A stretch of DNA of 29,512 nt from Fimisoma avicola (GTDB taxonomy: Bacteria > Bacillota > Clostridia > Peptostreptococcales > Anaerovoracaceae), in assembly GCA_018714945.1 (NCBI GenBank), contig DVMO01000133.1:1-29512 (forward strand), in the 5' to 3' direction. Each line of letters opens with the position of its first letter. Position 1 is the stretch's first letter. The translations under genes and the position numbers were made by a program. Positions 16,381 to 23,491 of this stretch are shown here, in pieces. A model generated the notes under the pieces. That model was not told the origin of the DNA and made no database searches. It was given only the letters and a program-made list of their open reading frames with translations.

Positions 16381-17327
16381 TGGAACATTTTACTGATATT
16401 TTTAACATCGGACTTTTCCAGAATACTCTCAGGACTGCGACCCCTGTTATATTGGCTGCCATGGGAGGCCTGATGACCGAACATGCCGGGATAATGAACA
16501 TAGGAATGGACGGCATGATACTGATCGGAGCTTTTGCGGCGGTAGCTTTCAGCTATACCATGGCCAGCGCCGCCATGGGAGTTATTGCCGCTGTCCTGTG
16601 CGGGATACTTATAGGCTTGTTTTTTGCGCTGTTTGTAGTTAAACTAAAGAGTGATGAATTTATCATCGGCATGGCCCTCAATACTTTTGCAGGAGGCCTG
16701 ACCATTTATCTCCTGAGGACGATATTCGGAGTGCAGGGGACTTTTGCAAATTCGGGGATACAGCCTCTGCCGACGGTACACATTGATTTTCTGGACAGCA
16801 TACCGGTCCTGGGACCGCTGCTCAACGACAACTCGGTGTTCATATATATAACATGGGCCATAGTCTTTCTTGCATGGGTTTTTCTGTACCGGACGCCTTA
16901 CGGCTTCTGGCTCCGGGCAGCAGGCGAGCATCCGCAGTCCCTTGAGACGGCAGGGATAAGCCCGCAGAAAATGAAGCTGACAGCCAGCATATTGTGCGGC
17001 ATACTTTGCGGATTCGCAGGAGCTCACCTGTCGTTGGGATATCTTACCATGTTCACGGAGGGCATGAGCAACGACAGAGGTTTCATCGCTTTCGCCTGCG
17101 TCATATTCGGCATGGCAAATCCTCCCAAGGTATTTCTTGCCGCCCTGCTGTTTGGATTTTTAGACGCCCTGGGACTTAGGCTGCAGGGAGTAGGCATGCC
17201 GTCAGACCTGACGGCTACCATACCGTATCTGGCCACGGTCCTCATGCTGGTATATGTTGTGGTAAGCAGCAGACACAGGAAAAAGAAACAGGCTGCCAGA
17301 GAACTGGAAATGAGCGGCAACGCTTAA
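16377..17327 (+). CDS. Nucleoside-type ABC transporter permease (second)
   Basis: A 316-residue membrane protein with about eight helices, homologous to NupQ-type permeases. The diagnostic block is 'GGLMTEHAGIMNIGMDGMIL' near residues 29-48, with 'YGFWLRAAGEHPQSLETAGI' in the cytoplasmic loop that contacts the ATPase. The ATG overlaps the stop of the first permease (ATGA) and follows GAGAGGAGG. With the lipoprotein, ATPase and first permease it completes the importer. Confidence 0.9.
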   Translation: MMEHFTDIFNIGLFQNTLRTATPVILAAMGGLMTEHAGIMNIGMDGMILIGAFAAVAFSYTMASAAMGVIAAVLCGILIGLFFALFVVKLKSDEFIIGMALNTFAGGLTIYLLRTIFGVQGTFANSGIQPLPTVHIDFLDSIPVLGPLLNDNSVFIYITWAIVFLAWVFLYRTPYGFWLRAAGEHPQSLETAGISPQKMKLTASILCGILCGFAGAHLSLGYLTMFTEGMSNDRGFIAFACVIFGMANPPKVFLAALLFGFLDALGLRLQGVGMPSDLTATIPYLATVLMLVYVVVSSRHRKKKQAARELEMSGNA

Positions 17328-17350
17328 TAAATATAAAAAGGGGAAGAATA

Positions 17351-18463
17351 ATGAAAAAAACCATTGCGACTATTTTGATACTTATCATGTGTTTGACTTC
17401 TGTCATGCTGATGGCAGGATGCAGCCAAAAGGAACCATATTCGGATTATGACCTGACAGAATATATCACTCTGCCGGACTACGATTCATTTACGACCAGC
17501 GTGCCGGAAGTGGTCATAACCGATGACGATATCAGCGAAGAGATGGAAAGCATACTTGAAAGTTATGCTACCAGCGAGGATGTCACCGAAGGGACCGTTG
17601 AGGAGGGCGATACTGTAAAGATATCCTTTAAAGGGACCCTTGCAGACGGGACCACGGCAGACGGAATGAGCTCTGACGAGTACAGCCTTACCCTGGGTTC
17701 CGGCAGCATGATAGACGGATTTGAGGAAGGCCTGTATGGAGCGGCCATAGGAGATACGGTGACGCTGGATCTGACATTCCCTGATCCTTATCAGAACAAT
17801 GCCGATCTTTCCGGAAAAGATGTGACATTTGAGGTCACCGTGCTCAGCAAGACCGTGGAAAATGTTCCGGAACTCACCGATCAGTTTGTTGCAGAGAACT
17901 ATGAAGACTATTCTACTGTTGAGGAACTGAGAGCCGCAGTTGCAGATTCTCTTGAGCAGGATGAATATGAGACACAGCTCCGTGAGATCAAACAGGAACT
18001 TTATAATCAGATCGTTTCTGAGACAGAAGTGATCAAATATCCTGAAAAAGAACTCAGCGATACCATAGATGAAGTTGATAATTCATATAAGCAGATGGCT
18101 GAGTCAAACGGTTCGGACTGGGAAGACTACAGAGACAACACGCTCGGCGTCACACAGGACGAATATGAGGAAGAGATAGAACTCTATGCCCAGGAGATGG
18201 TCAAACAGCAGATGGTCATAAGGCTGATAGGGCAGAATGAGGACATAACAGTCACCGATGAGGAATTTGATGAATATATGAACAACCTGCTCACTTCTTA
18301 CGGGTTTGAGGATGCGGATGATTTTGAAGATTACACAGGCATGAGCCTGGACGAATATGTAGATGCATACATGCTGGATCTGGATTATCTGCTGACCAAA
18401 GAGCTGGACACCATTTATGACAGGCTTGTGGACAACGGCAACATATCATCCGAAGCTGAATGA
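17351..18463 (+). CDS. FKBP/trigger-factor-like peptidyl-prolyl isomerase lipoprotein
   Basis: A 370-residue exported lipoprotein. The signal peptide (MKKTIATILILIMCLTSVML) ends in lipobox MAGC with Cys24. An FKBP-type isomerase domain spans about residues 84-170 ('GDTVKISFKGTLADGT', then 'LGSGSMIDGFEEGLYGAAIG'). The C-terminal 195 residues are a long acidic helical region resembling the trigger-factor C-terminal chaperone arms. Together they make a surface-anchored version of trigger factor. It lies 23 bp after the transporter permease with no terminator between, so it may be co-transcribed, and could help fold the exported lipoproteins. The substrate is unknown. Confidence 0.85.
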   Translation: MKKTIATILILIMCLTSVMLMAGCSQKEPYSDYDLTEYITLPDYDSFTTSVPEVVITDDDISEEMESILESYATSEDVTEGTVEEGDTVKISFKGTLADGTTADGMSSDEYSLTLGSGSMIDGFEEGLYGAAIGDTVTLDLTFPDPYQNNADLSGKDVTFEVTVLSKTVENVPELTDQFVAENYEDYSTVEELRAAVADSLEQDEYETQLREIKQELYNQIVSETEVIKYPEKELSDTIDEVDNSYKQMAESNGSDWEDYRDNTLGVTQDEYEEEIELYAQEMVKQQMVIRLIGQNEDITVTDEEFDEYMNNLLTSYGFEDADDFEDYTGMSLDEYVDAYMLDLDYLLTKELDTIYDRLVDNGNISSEAE

Positions 18464-18476
18464 TTGATGTGGAATA

Positions 18477-18522
18477 TTTGTACCTTTCGGGAATATACTT
18501 GTCTAAGAAAGGGAGGTACAAA
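18477..18522 (+). promoter_or_regulatory. Hairpin overlapping the ylmC/ymxH ribosome-binding site
   Basis: tttgtacc (18477-18484) can pair perfectly with ggtacaaa (18515-18522), and three more T-A pairs are possible across a 4-nt bulge. The GGGAGG ribosome site (18511-18516) overlaps the 3' arm and bulge. A TATACT at 18494-18499 with GGAATA at 18471-18476 may be a promoter, possibly for a sporulation sigma factor, but this is weak. Confidence 0.4.
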
Positions 18523-18524
18523 GG

Positions 18525-18767
18525 ATGATCAGCACAGATAAGCTAAAAAACAAGGAAGTCATCAATATAAGCGATGGCAGGAGCCTGGGTTTTGTATATG
18601 ATATTGAAGTAGATCTGGACAAGGGCGTCATCGACGGCATAGTCATTCCGGGAGCCAGAGGTTTCATGGGACTGTTTTCCAAAAAAGAAGGGGATATGGT
18701 CATCAAATGGGACAAGGTAAAGACGGTGGGCGATGATGTGATCCTTGTTGATCTGGAAAGCTTTTAA
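18525..18767 (+). CDS. YlmC/YmxH-family PRC-barrel protein
   Basis: An 80-residue protein with a single PRC-barrel domain ('KEVINISDGRSLGFVYDIEV' and 'GVIDGIVIPGARGFMGLFSK'). This matches the YlmC/YmxH family, listed among sporulation-associated proteins in Firmicutes; its molecular role is unclear. It is soluble and full length for the family. It starts after GGGAGG, just before nrdR with 16 bp between, and probably shares a transcript with nrdR and cmk. Confidence 0.85.
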   Translation: MISTDKLKNKEVINISDGRSLGFVYDIEVDLDKGVIDGIVIPGARGFMGLFSKKEGDMVIKWDKVKTVGDDVILVDLESF

Positions 18768-18783
18768 CTAAGGAGTGAAAGAG

Positions 18784-19266
18784 ATGAAATGCCCATATTG
18801 TGACAATCCGGACACAAAGGTGATAGATTCCCGCCCCACCGAGGAGGGACATGCCATAAGGCGCAGGCGTGGCTGCGACAAGTGCAACCGCCGGTTTACC
18901 ACCTATGAAAAGGTAGAAGAAACTATCCTGATGGTCGTCAAAAAAGACGGACGCAGGGAAGCTTTTGACAGGAGCAAGATGATAAACGGCATGATAAAAG
19001 CATGCGAAAAAAGACCTGTGTCAATGGCTCAGATGGAAGATATAGTCAACGACATAGAAAAGACCATAAGCAACTCCATGCAAAAGGAAGTGGAAAGCTA
19101 CGACATAGGAGAGATGATAATGAACCGGTTAAAAGAAGTGGATGAGGTGGCTTATGTGCGGTTTGCGTCCGTTTACAGACAGTTTACCGATGTGAATACA
19201 TTCATAAAAGAAATCGAGAAACTCATCGAACCTGTTAAAGGAAACGCTGATAAAAACAGATCTTAA
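18784..19266 (+). CDS. nrdR: Transcriptional repressor NrdR
   Basis: A 160-residue zinc-binding repressor of ribonucleotide reductase genes. The N-terminal zinc ribbon has Cys3, Cys6, Cys31 and Cys34 (MKCPYC ... CDKC). The ATP-cone domain follows from about residue 47 ('VVKKDGRREAFDRSKMINGM'), which senses ATP and dATP. I chose the ATG at 18784, nine bases after AGGAG and the conserved family start, over the GTG at 18775. It is followed by cmk 16 bp downstream, linking dNTP control and nucleotide supply. I see no NrdR box in its own upstream region. Confidence 0.95.
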   Translation: MKCPYCDNPDTKVIDSRPTEEGHAIRRRRGCDKCNRRFTTYEKVEETILMVVKKDGRREAFDRSKMINGMIKACEKRPVSMAQMEDIVNDIEKTISNSMQKEVESYDIGEMIMNRLKEVDEVAYVRFASVYRQFTDVNTFIKEIEKLIEPVKGNADKNRS

Positions 19267-19282
19267 AGGACGAGGAACACAT

Positions 19283-19948
19283 ATGGAAGATTTTTTTCAG
19301 ATAGCAATAGATGGACCCGGCGGGGCCGGCAAATCAACGGTGGCAAAAAAAGTTGCGGCAGAACTTGGAATAGAATACATAGATACAGGCGCCATGTACA
19401 GGGCATTTGGACTGAAGCTCCTCAGAGAGAAAATGCCCATTGAGGACAAGCCTGCCCTGCGCAGCCTTCTTGAAAATACACACATAGATTTCAGAAACGG
19501 CGCAGTGACCCTTGACGGAGAAGATGTGAGCGGCCTCATAAGGACGCCGGAAGTTTCCATGGCAGCTTCTGCATGCTCTGCCATCGCTTTTGTAAGAGAG
19601 AAGATGGTGCAGTCACAGCAGCAGATGGGCAGGAGCAAAAGCGTCATCATGGACGGCAGGGATATATGCGAAGTGGTATTTCCCAATGCCCGATACAAAT
19701 ATTTTATAACCGCATCCCCTGAGGAAAGAGCCCAAAGACGCTATAAGGAGCTCATGGCAAAAGGCCAGGAAACGACATACGAACAGGTCCTTTGCGATAT
19801 TGAAGAAAGGGACAGAAACGATTCCACCAGAAAAGCCAGCCCTATGAAAAAAGCCGATGATGCCGAACTTCTGGACACTACCGGCATGACCATAGACGAA
19901 GTGGTCCTGCACATATGCGACCGGGTCAGACAGGACATGGGCCGATGA
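19283..19948 (+). CDS. cmk: Cytidylate kinase
   Basis: A 221-residue cytosolic enzyme that phosphorylates CMP and dCMP with ATP. The P-loop is GPGGAGKST at residues 11-19, followed by YIDTGAMYRAFGL. 'VIMDGRDICEVVFPNARYKYFITA' and 'RRYKELMAKGQ' are typical of the CMP-binding insert. The ATG follows AAAGGACGAGG. It is in line with nrdR and ends 106 bp before PBP 20055, after which a terminator-like hairpin occurs. Length is normal. Confidence 0.95.
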   Translation: MEDFFQIAIDGPGGAGKSTVAKKVAAELGIEYIDTGAMYRAFGLKLLREKMPIEDKPALRSLLENTHIDFRNGAVTLDGEDVSGLIRTPEVSMAASACSAIAFVREKMVQSQQQMGRSKSVIMDGRDICEVVFPNARYKYFITASPEERAQRRYKELMAKGQETTYEQVLCDIEERDRNDSTRKASPMKKADDAELLDTTGMTIDEVVLHICDRVRQDMGR

Positions 19949-20008
19949 CGGATAAAGGAACAGCCGGGCATGGCTGAAACCATATGGATCATACAGGCAT
20001 AATAGCGG

Positions 20009-20052
20009 CCTCCGGTGCGCAGACTAACAATAGTCGGCCACCGGAGGTTTTT
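20009..20052 (+). terminator. Terminator-like hairpin covering the PBP ribosome-binding site
   Basis: A 9-bp outer stem (cctccggtg at 20009-20017 with caccggagg at 20039-20047) continues inward (gcagact 20019-20025 with agtcggc 20032-20038, one mismatch, and loop AACAAT), followed by TTTTT. It can end the cmk transcript. The 3' arm contains GGAGG, the ribosome site of the PBP whose ATG starts 3 bases after the T run. A CATAAT at 19998-20003 could start a transcript near 20010. Confidence 0.7.
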
Positions 20053-20054
20053 GA

Positions 20055-21680
20055 ATGGAAGAAAGAAACATAAAAAGGATAAGGAGATGCAGGTGGGTAT
20101 TTTGTTTTTTGATGGTACTGCTGGCTGCCCGGCTGTTTTTCCTGCAGATATCAAGCCACGACGAACTGGCGTCGGCGGCAGTCTCCCAGTATGAGATACC
20201 TGTCATAGGATTTGATACGAGAGGAAGGATCCTGGACAGAAATTACATGCCCCTGACGGGTGGCACTTACCAGTATTATTATGTGATAAGCCGGCAGTAT
20301 GAAAGCGGACAGCTGGACAGCATGATGGAGAGCATCGATGCCAGGCAGATAGCTGCAGACGGATCTGCATATCTGGTATACAGGACGGAAACTTTCGATC
20401 ATAAATTAAACGACAGGCTCAAGTCAGGATACGAAGCTTATGTGTTCAGGGATCAGGCCAGGTACAGCCGGGAGCAGACAGCCTGCCATCTGATCGGATA
20501 TATCAACAAAGACCAGGGGACAGGAGTATCGGGCCTTGAACTTATGTATGAAGACAGGCTGAGAGCCGGCTCCGCGCGGCTTACCATATGGGCTGATGCG
20601 GCAGGCAACATACTAAGAGGCATTTCTCCTTCGGTCAATGAAGAATATGGGACTCAACAGATCATGGAAGAAAGAAGCCTTGTTACGACAATAGACAGGA
20701 GGATACAGCATGTGTGCGAGGAAGCGCTGTCAGAACACACAAGCTCCGGTGCGGCTCTTGTCATGGAATGTGAAACAGGACAGATACTTGCATGGGCCAG
20801 CGTTCCTGTGTTTGATCCCAACCATGTTGAAGATTATCTGGAAGAAGAAAGCGACCGCCTGGTAAACAAAGTGAGCCAGGCTGCTTATGCTCCCGGCTCG
20901 GTATTCAAGATCGTCACTGCGGCTGCGGCCCTTGAGTCTGGCAAATGTGATGAAACAAAAGAATTTACATGCACGGGTCATGTCACTGTCAACGGGGTGA
21001 CGATGACATGTATGGCGGCACAGGAAGAAGGCCACGGTACCCTGGATATGAACCGGGCCATGGCCGTATCATGCAACTGCTATTTTGCACAGCTGGGAGG
21101 GCTGATAGGAGAAGACGCCATATTGGAGATGGCTGACAGTATGGGTTTTGGCAGCAAAGTGCTGGATGGCTTTCCGGAAGAAAGCGCCGGCAACATTCCA
21201 GATGAAACCGGAGCAGGTCCGTGGGATGTGAGCAATATCGCCATCGGACAAGGGCAGATACTTGCTACTCCGCTGCAGGTCGCACAGATGACATCCATAA
21301 TAGCCGGAAAAGGAATATCGGTCAGCCCGTCTGTGATATCAGAGCAGGAAACCAACATTGCTGATAAAGATGACGGCCAACGGATACTGGACGAAGAAGT
21401 TGCCGGGAAACTGGAAAAAATGATGAGCCTCGTCATGACAGAAGGCACGGGAGCAGGGGTCTGGGATATGCCCGTCTGGGGAAAAACAGGCACGGCCCAG
21501 GCCGGCAGCGTGGATGGAGAAGTGAACAACTGCTGGTTTACCGGATACTGCCGGATAGGGGACAAAACTTATGTCATAACGGTCATGGCCGAGGACGGGA
21601 CATCAGGGGCCGGGACCGCCATGCCTGTGTTCGGGGACATCGCAGGCTTCCTGAAAAGATCCCAGGATGCCATAAGCTGA
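20055..21680 (+). CDS. Class B penicillin-binding protein (peptidoglycan transpeptidase)
   Basis: A 541-residue membrane-anchored D,D-transpeptidase that crosslinks peptidoglycan. A short basic N-terminus is followed by one membrane helix (about residues 12-30). The PBP dimerisation domain starts with 'GFDTRGRILDRNYMPLTGG'. The active-site motifs are SVFK (Ser282, Lys285), SCN (339-341) and KTG (477-479, in WGKTGTAQAG). It has no PASTA repeats and is shorter than the PBP2 at 25863. The general shape fits FtsI/SpoVD/PbpA-like enzymes. Its stop is 2 bp from the convergent sigK stop. The neighbouring sporulation genes hint at a spore-cortex role, which is inference. Confidence 0.88.
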   Translation: MEERNIKRIRRCRWVFCFLMVLLAARLFFLQISSHDELASAAVSQYEIPVIGFDTRGRILDRNYMPLTGGTYQYYYVISRQYESGQLDSMMESIDARQIAADGSAYLVYRTETFDHKLNDRLKSGYEAYVFRDQARYSREQTACHLIGYINKDQGTGVSGLELMYEDRLRAGSARLTIWADAAGNILRGISPSVNEEYGTQQIMEERSLVTTIDRRIQHVCEEALSEHTSSGAALVMECETGQILAWASVPVFDPNHVEDYLEEESDRLVNKVSQAAYAPGSVFKIVTAAAALESGKCDETKEFTCTGHVTVNGVTMTCMAAQEEGHGTLDMNRAMAVSCNCYFAQLGGLIGEDAILEMADSMGFGSKVLDGFPEESAGNIPDETGAGPWDVSNIAIGQGQILATPLQVAQMTSIIAGKGISVSPSVISEQETNIADKDDGQRILDEEVAGKLEKMMSLVMTEGTGAGVWDMPVWGKTGTAQAGSVDGEVNNCWFTGYCRIGDKTYVITVMAEDGTSGAGTAMPVFGDIAGFLKRSQDAIS

Positions 21681-21682
21681 TC

Positions 21683-22324
21683 TCAGATTTCATGTATGTA
21701 ATCTTTAAGGTATTCTTTAAGCTTGTCAAGGGCTTTCTTTTCTATCCTTGAAACATAGGAACGGCTTATGCCGAGAGCCCTGGCTATCTCACGCTGGGGC
21801 TTTGGTTCGCTGCCGTCAAGGCCGTACCGGGCGATCACCACCGTCTGCTCACGCTCTGTCAGAGCCTCTTTAAGTGCGTTCCTCAGGTTGGATACCTGGA
21901 TCTTCAGGTCTATGGAATCAATTATCTCATCTGTGTCTGTTCCCAGGATATCGTTGAAGCTTATCTCGTTGCCGTCCTTATCAACGCCTATGGGCAGGCT
22001 GAGGGATATTTCCTGCCTGACGCGCCTGGAAGCTCTTATGCTCATGAGTATTTCATTCTCGATGCATTTGGCCGCATATGTGGCAAGCCGGGTGGATTTC
22101 TTTCCTGAATATGTACCTACAGCTTTTATCAGGCCTATGGTGCCAATGGATATGAGGTCGTCCTGACTTGCAGCCGGACCCACATATTTTTTGGCGATAT
22201 GGGCCACCAGCCGCAGATTATGCTCTATGAGAGCTTTCCTGGCAGCCGGGTCGCCCTGCTCCAAAAGCTTTACATAGTGTTGTTCTTCCTTTTCAGTAAG
22301 TGGATTTGGAAAAGAACTGCTCAT
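21683..22324 (-). CDS. sigK: RNA polymerase sporulation sigma factor SigK
   Basis: A 213-residue sigma-70 family factor for late mother-cell gene expression in sporulation. Region 2 has LRLVAHIAKKY, DDLISIGTIGLIKAV and TRLATYAAKCIENEIL; then PIGVDKDGNEISFNDILGT, closest to SigK rather than SigE, SigF or SigG. Region 4 has EREQTVVIARYGLDG and the helix-turn-helix QREIARALGISRSYVSRIEKKAL. The gene is continuous, with no skin-type insertion. An in-frame TAA directly precedes the ATG, so there is no room for the N-terminal pro-sequence that SpoIVFB removes in Bacillus. The ATG at 22324 follows GAGGGGG. Upstream is the DUF1540 gene on the same strand. Confidence 0.9.
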   Translation of the reverse strand: MSSSFPNPLTEKEEQHYVKLLEQGDPAARKALIEHNLRLVAHIAKKYVGPAASQDDLISIGTIGLIKAVGTYSGKKSTRLATYAAKCIENEILMSIRASRRVRQEISLSLPIGVDKDGNEISFNDILGTDTDEIIDSIDLKIQVSNLRNALKEALTEREQTVVIARYGLDGSEPKPQREIARALGISRSYVSRIEKKALDKLKEYLKDYIHEI

Positions 22325-22332
22325 TTATGTAA

Positions 22333-22420
22333 ACCCCCTCTACAGATTAAAACTATATGCCGGGCAAAGATGTCCGGTGCCTGGCAACCTTAAAAAGTGC
22401 CAGTACCTATTTGAGGGGGT
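22333..22420 (-). promoter_or_regulatory. Structured leader and possible sporulation promoter of sigK
   Basis: On the minus strand ACCCCCTC (22420 to 22413) can pair with GAGGGGGT (22340 to 22333), which is the sigK ribosome site. Between them is a smaller hairpin with a CTGGCA/TGCCAG core. CATATAGT (22359 to 22352) resembles the -10 of SigE/SigK promoters; an AC 17 bp upstream fits a SigK-like -35. No poly-T run follows, so it is not an obvious terminator. Confidence 0.35.
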
Positions 22421-22432
22421 GTTTCTGATCAG

Positions 22433-22600
22433 TTATTTCATTCTTTCAAATGACAGGCAGTCGGTACACTGGTCCATGGCAGGATTGGCCTCGTGGGTGC
22501 CTACCGTGATGGAATCCAGAGAACAGAAGTTATCTGATTTTTCGTGGTATCTGCACTGGTCTACAGTACATCTGATGGTCTGATTGCATTTACAGCTCAT
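22433..22600 (-). CDS. DUF1540 cysteine-rich mini-protein
   Basis: A 55-residue protein starting MSCKCNQTIRCTVDQC at 22600 and ending at TAA 22433-22435. It contains seven cysteines, arranged C-x-C-x5-C-x4-C in the N-terminal half, then C26, and C45-x2-C48 near the end, plus HEANPAMDQCTDCLSF. This fits the DUF1540 family of small, probably metal-binding proteins common in Clostridia, with unknown function. A very strong ribosome site (AAGGAGG) precedes the ATG. It lies upstream of sigK on the same strand, 108 bp away. The plus-strand frame over the same bases has no family-like features. Confidence 0.82.
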   Translation of the reverse strand: MSCKCNQTIRCTVDQCRYHEKSDNFCSLDSITVGTHEANPAMDQCTDCLSFERMK

Positions 22601-22676
22601 AAAAAACCTCCTTGAATATTTGTATTTGCATGATTATTATGACCGAAAACTTCACAAATTATTACGGGGCTGACAC

Positions 22677-22705
22677 TTGTGCTGGGATAGTAAAAATGAT
22701 ATAAT
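22677..22705 (+). promoter_or_regulatory. Extended -10 promoter for the radC-mre operon
   Basis: TATAAT at 22700-22705 is preceded by TG at 22697-22698 with one base between, a perfect extended -10. A weak -35 (TTGTGC, 22677-22682) lies 17 bp upstream. It leaves about an 85-nt leader before the radC ATG. Confidence 0.6.
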
Positions 22706-22795
22706 AACAGGCGATAACAAGCCTTTTGGATAACCGGGATAAGGAGCTTGGGAGATTTTCATTTTGCTTTTTTGATGGAACAGAGAGGAGAAAAA

Positions 22796-23473
22796 ATGAA
22801 GATCAAATCAATGCCTGAGCTGGAACGACCCGTTGAAAAATGTCTTGCCAACGGAATAGAGAGCCTGTCCAACGACGAGCTCCTTGCGCTGCTCATCAAT
22901 ACAGGAACAAAAGAAAAGTCAGCAAAGGATCTGGCTGCTGAAGTACTGGCAAAAGACAGGGCAGGACTGATGTATCTCAGGGAAAGTTCCGTCGACGAGC
23001 TTATGACTGTAAACGGCATAGGGGCAGCCAAGGCAGCCAGGATAATGGCAGCTGTCGAGCTCGGAAAGCGTCTTTCGGCACGGCCTGTCCAAAAAGGCAT
23101 GACGATAGAAAACGATGAGGACATCGCCGAGCTTTTCATGGAAGAGATGCGCCGTCTCAAAAAAGAGACATTCAAAGCTCTCCTGCTGAGTTCAAAGGGC
23201 GGGGTCATCTCCGTGGAGACCATTTCCGTAGGAGAACTCAACAGCACTCTGGTACATCCCAGAGAGGTGTTCAGCGCCGCAGTCAAAAAAAGTGCGGCGG
23301 CCATAGTTTTTATCCATAATCATCCCAGCGGAGATCCAAGACCGAGTGCAGAGGACTTTGCAACGACCAAGAGGCTGGCCGACTGCGGTGAACTGCTGGG
23401 CATAAGGGTTGTCGACCATCTGGTCATAGGTGACGGACGGTATGTTAGCATGAGAGCTATGGGAAAAATATAA
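22796..23473 (+). CDS. radC: RadC/MPN-domain protein
   Basis: A 225-residue protein with an N-terminal helix-hairpin-helix-like part ('LIDNELLALLIN'-type LSNDELLALLINTGT and VNGIGAAKAARI) and a C-terminal JAB/MPN metalloprotease-like domain with HNHPSGDPRPSAED, where the two histidines, serine and aspartate form the zinc site. The family name comes from a disproved repair role and the real function is uncertain. The ATG at 22796 follows GAGAGGAG; the frame extends to 22748 without a ribosome site. It is the first gene of the mre operon, a frequent position for radC in Firmicutes. Confidence 0.92.
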   Translation: MKIKSMPELERPVEKCLANGIESLSNDELLALLINTGTKEKSAKDLAAEVLAKDRAGLMYLRESSVDELMTVNGIGAAKAARIMAAVELGKRLSARPVQKGMTIENDEDIAELFMEEMRRLKKETFKALLLSSKGGVISVETISVGELNSTLVHPREVFSAAVKKSAAAIVFIHNHPSGDPRPSAEDFATTKRLADCGELLGIRVVDHLVIGDGRYVSMRAMGKI

Positions 23474-23491
23474 AAAATGAGGTGGCAAATA

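Noticed and set aside
18775..18783. GTG start for nrdR
   Set aside because: It directly abuts AGGAG and adds three residues before the conserved MKCPYC start; ATG 18784 has proper spacing.
21660..21690. Bidirectional terminator between the convergent PBP and sigK genes
   Set aside because: No inverted repeat or T run is visible; the two stops are only 2 bp apart.
22375..22407. Hairpin between DUF1540 and sigK as a terminator
   Set aside because: No T run follows on either strand; it is more likely part of the sigK leader.
22377..22583. Plus-strand 68-residue frame between sigK and radC
   Set aside because: No family resemblance; the minus strand over the same bases encodes a DUF1540 protein with a strong ribosome site.
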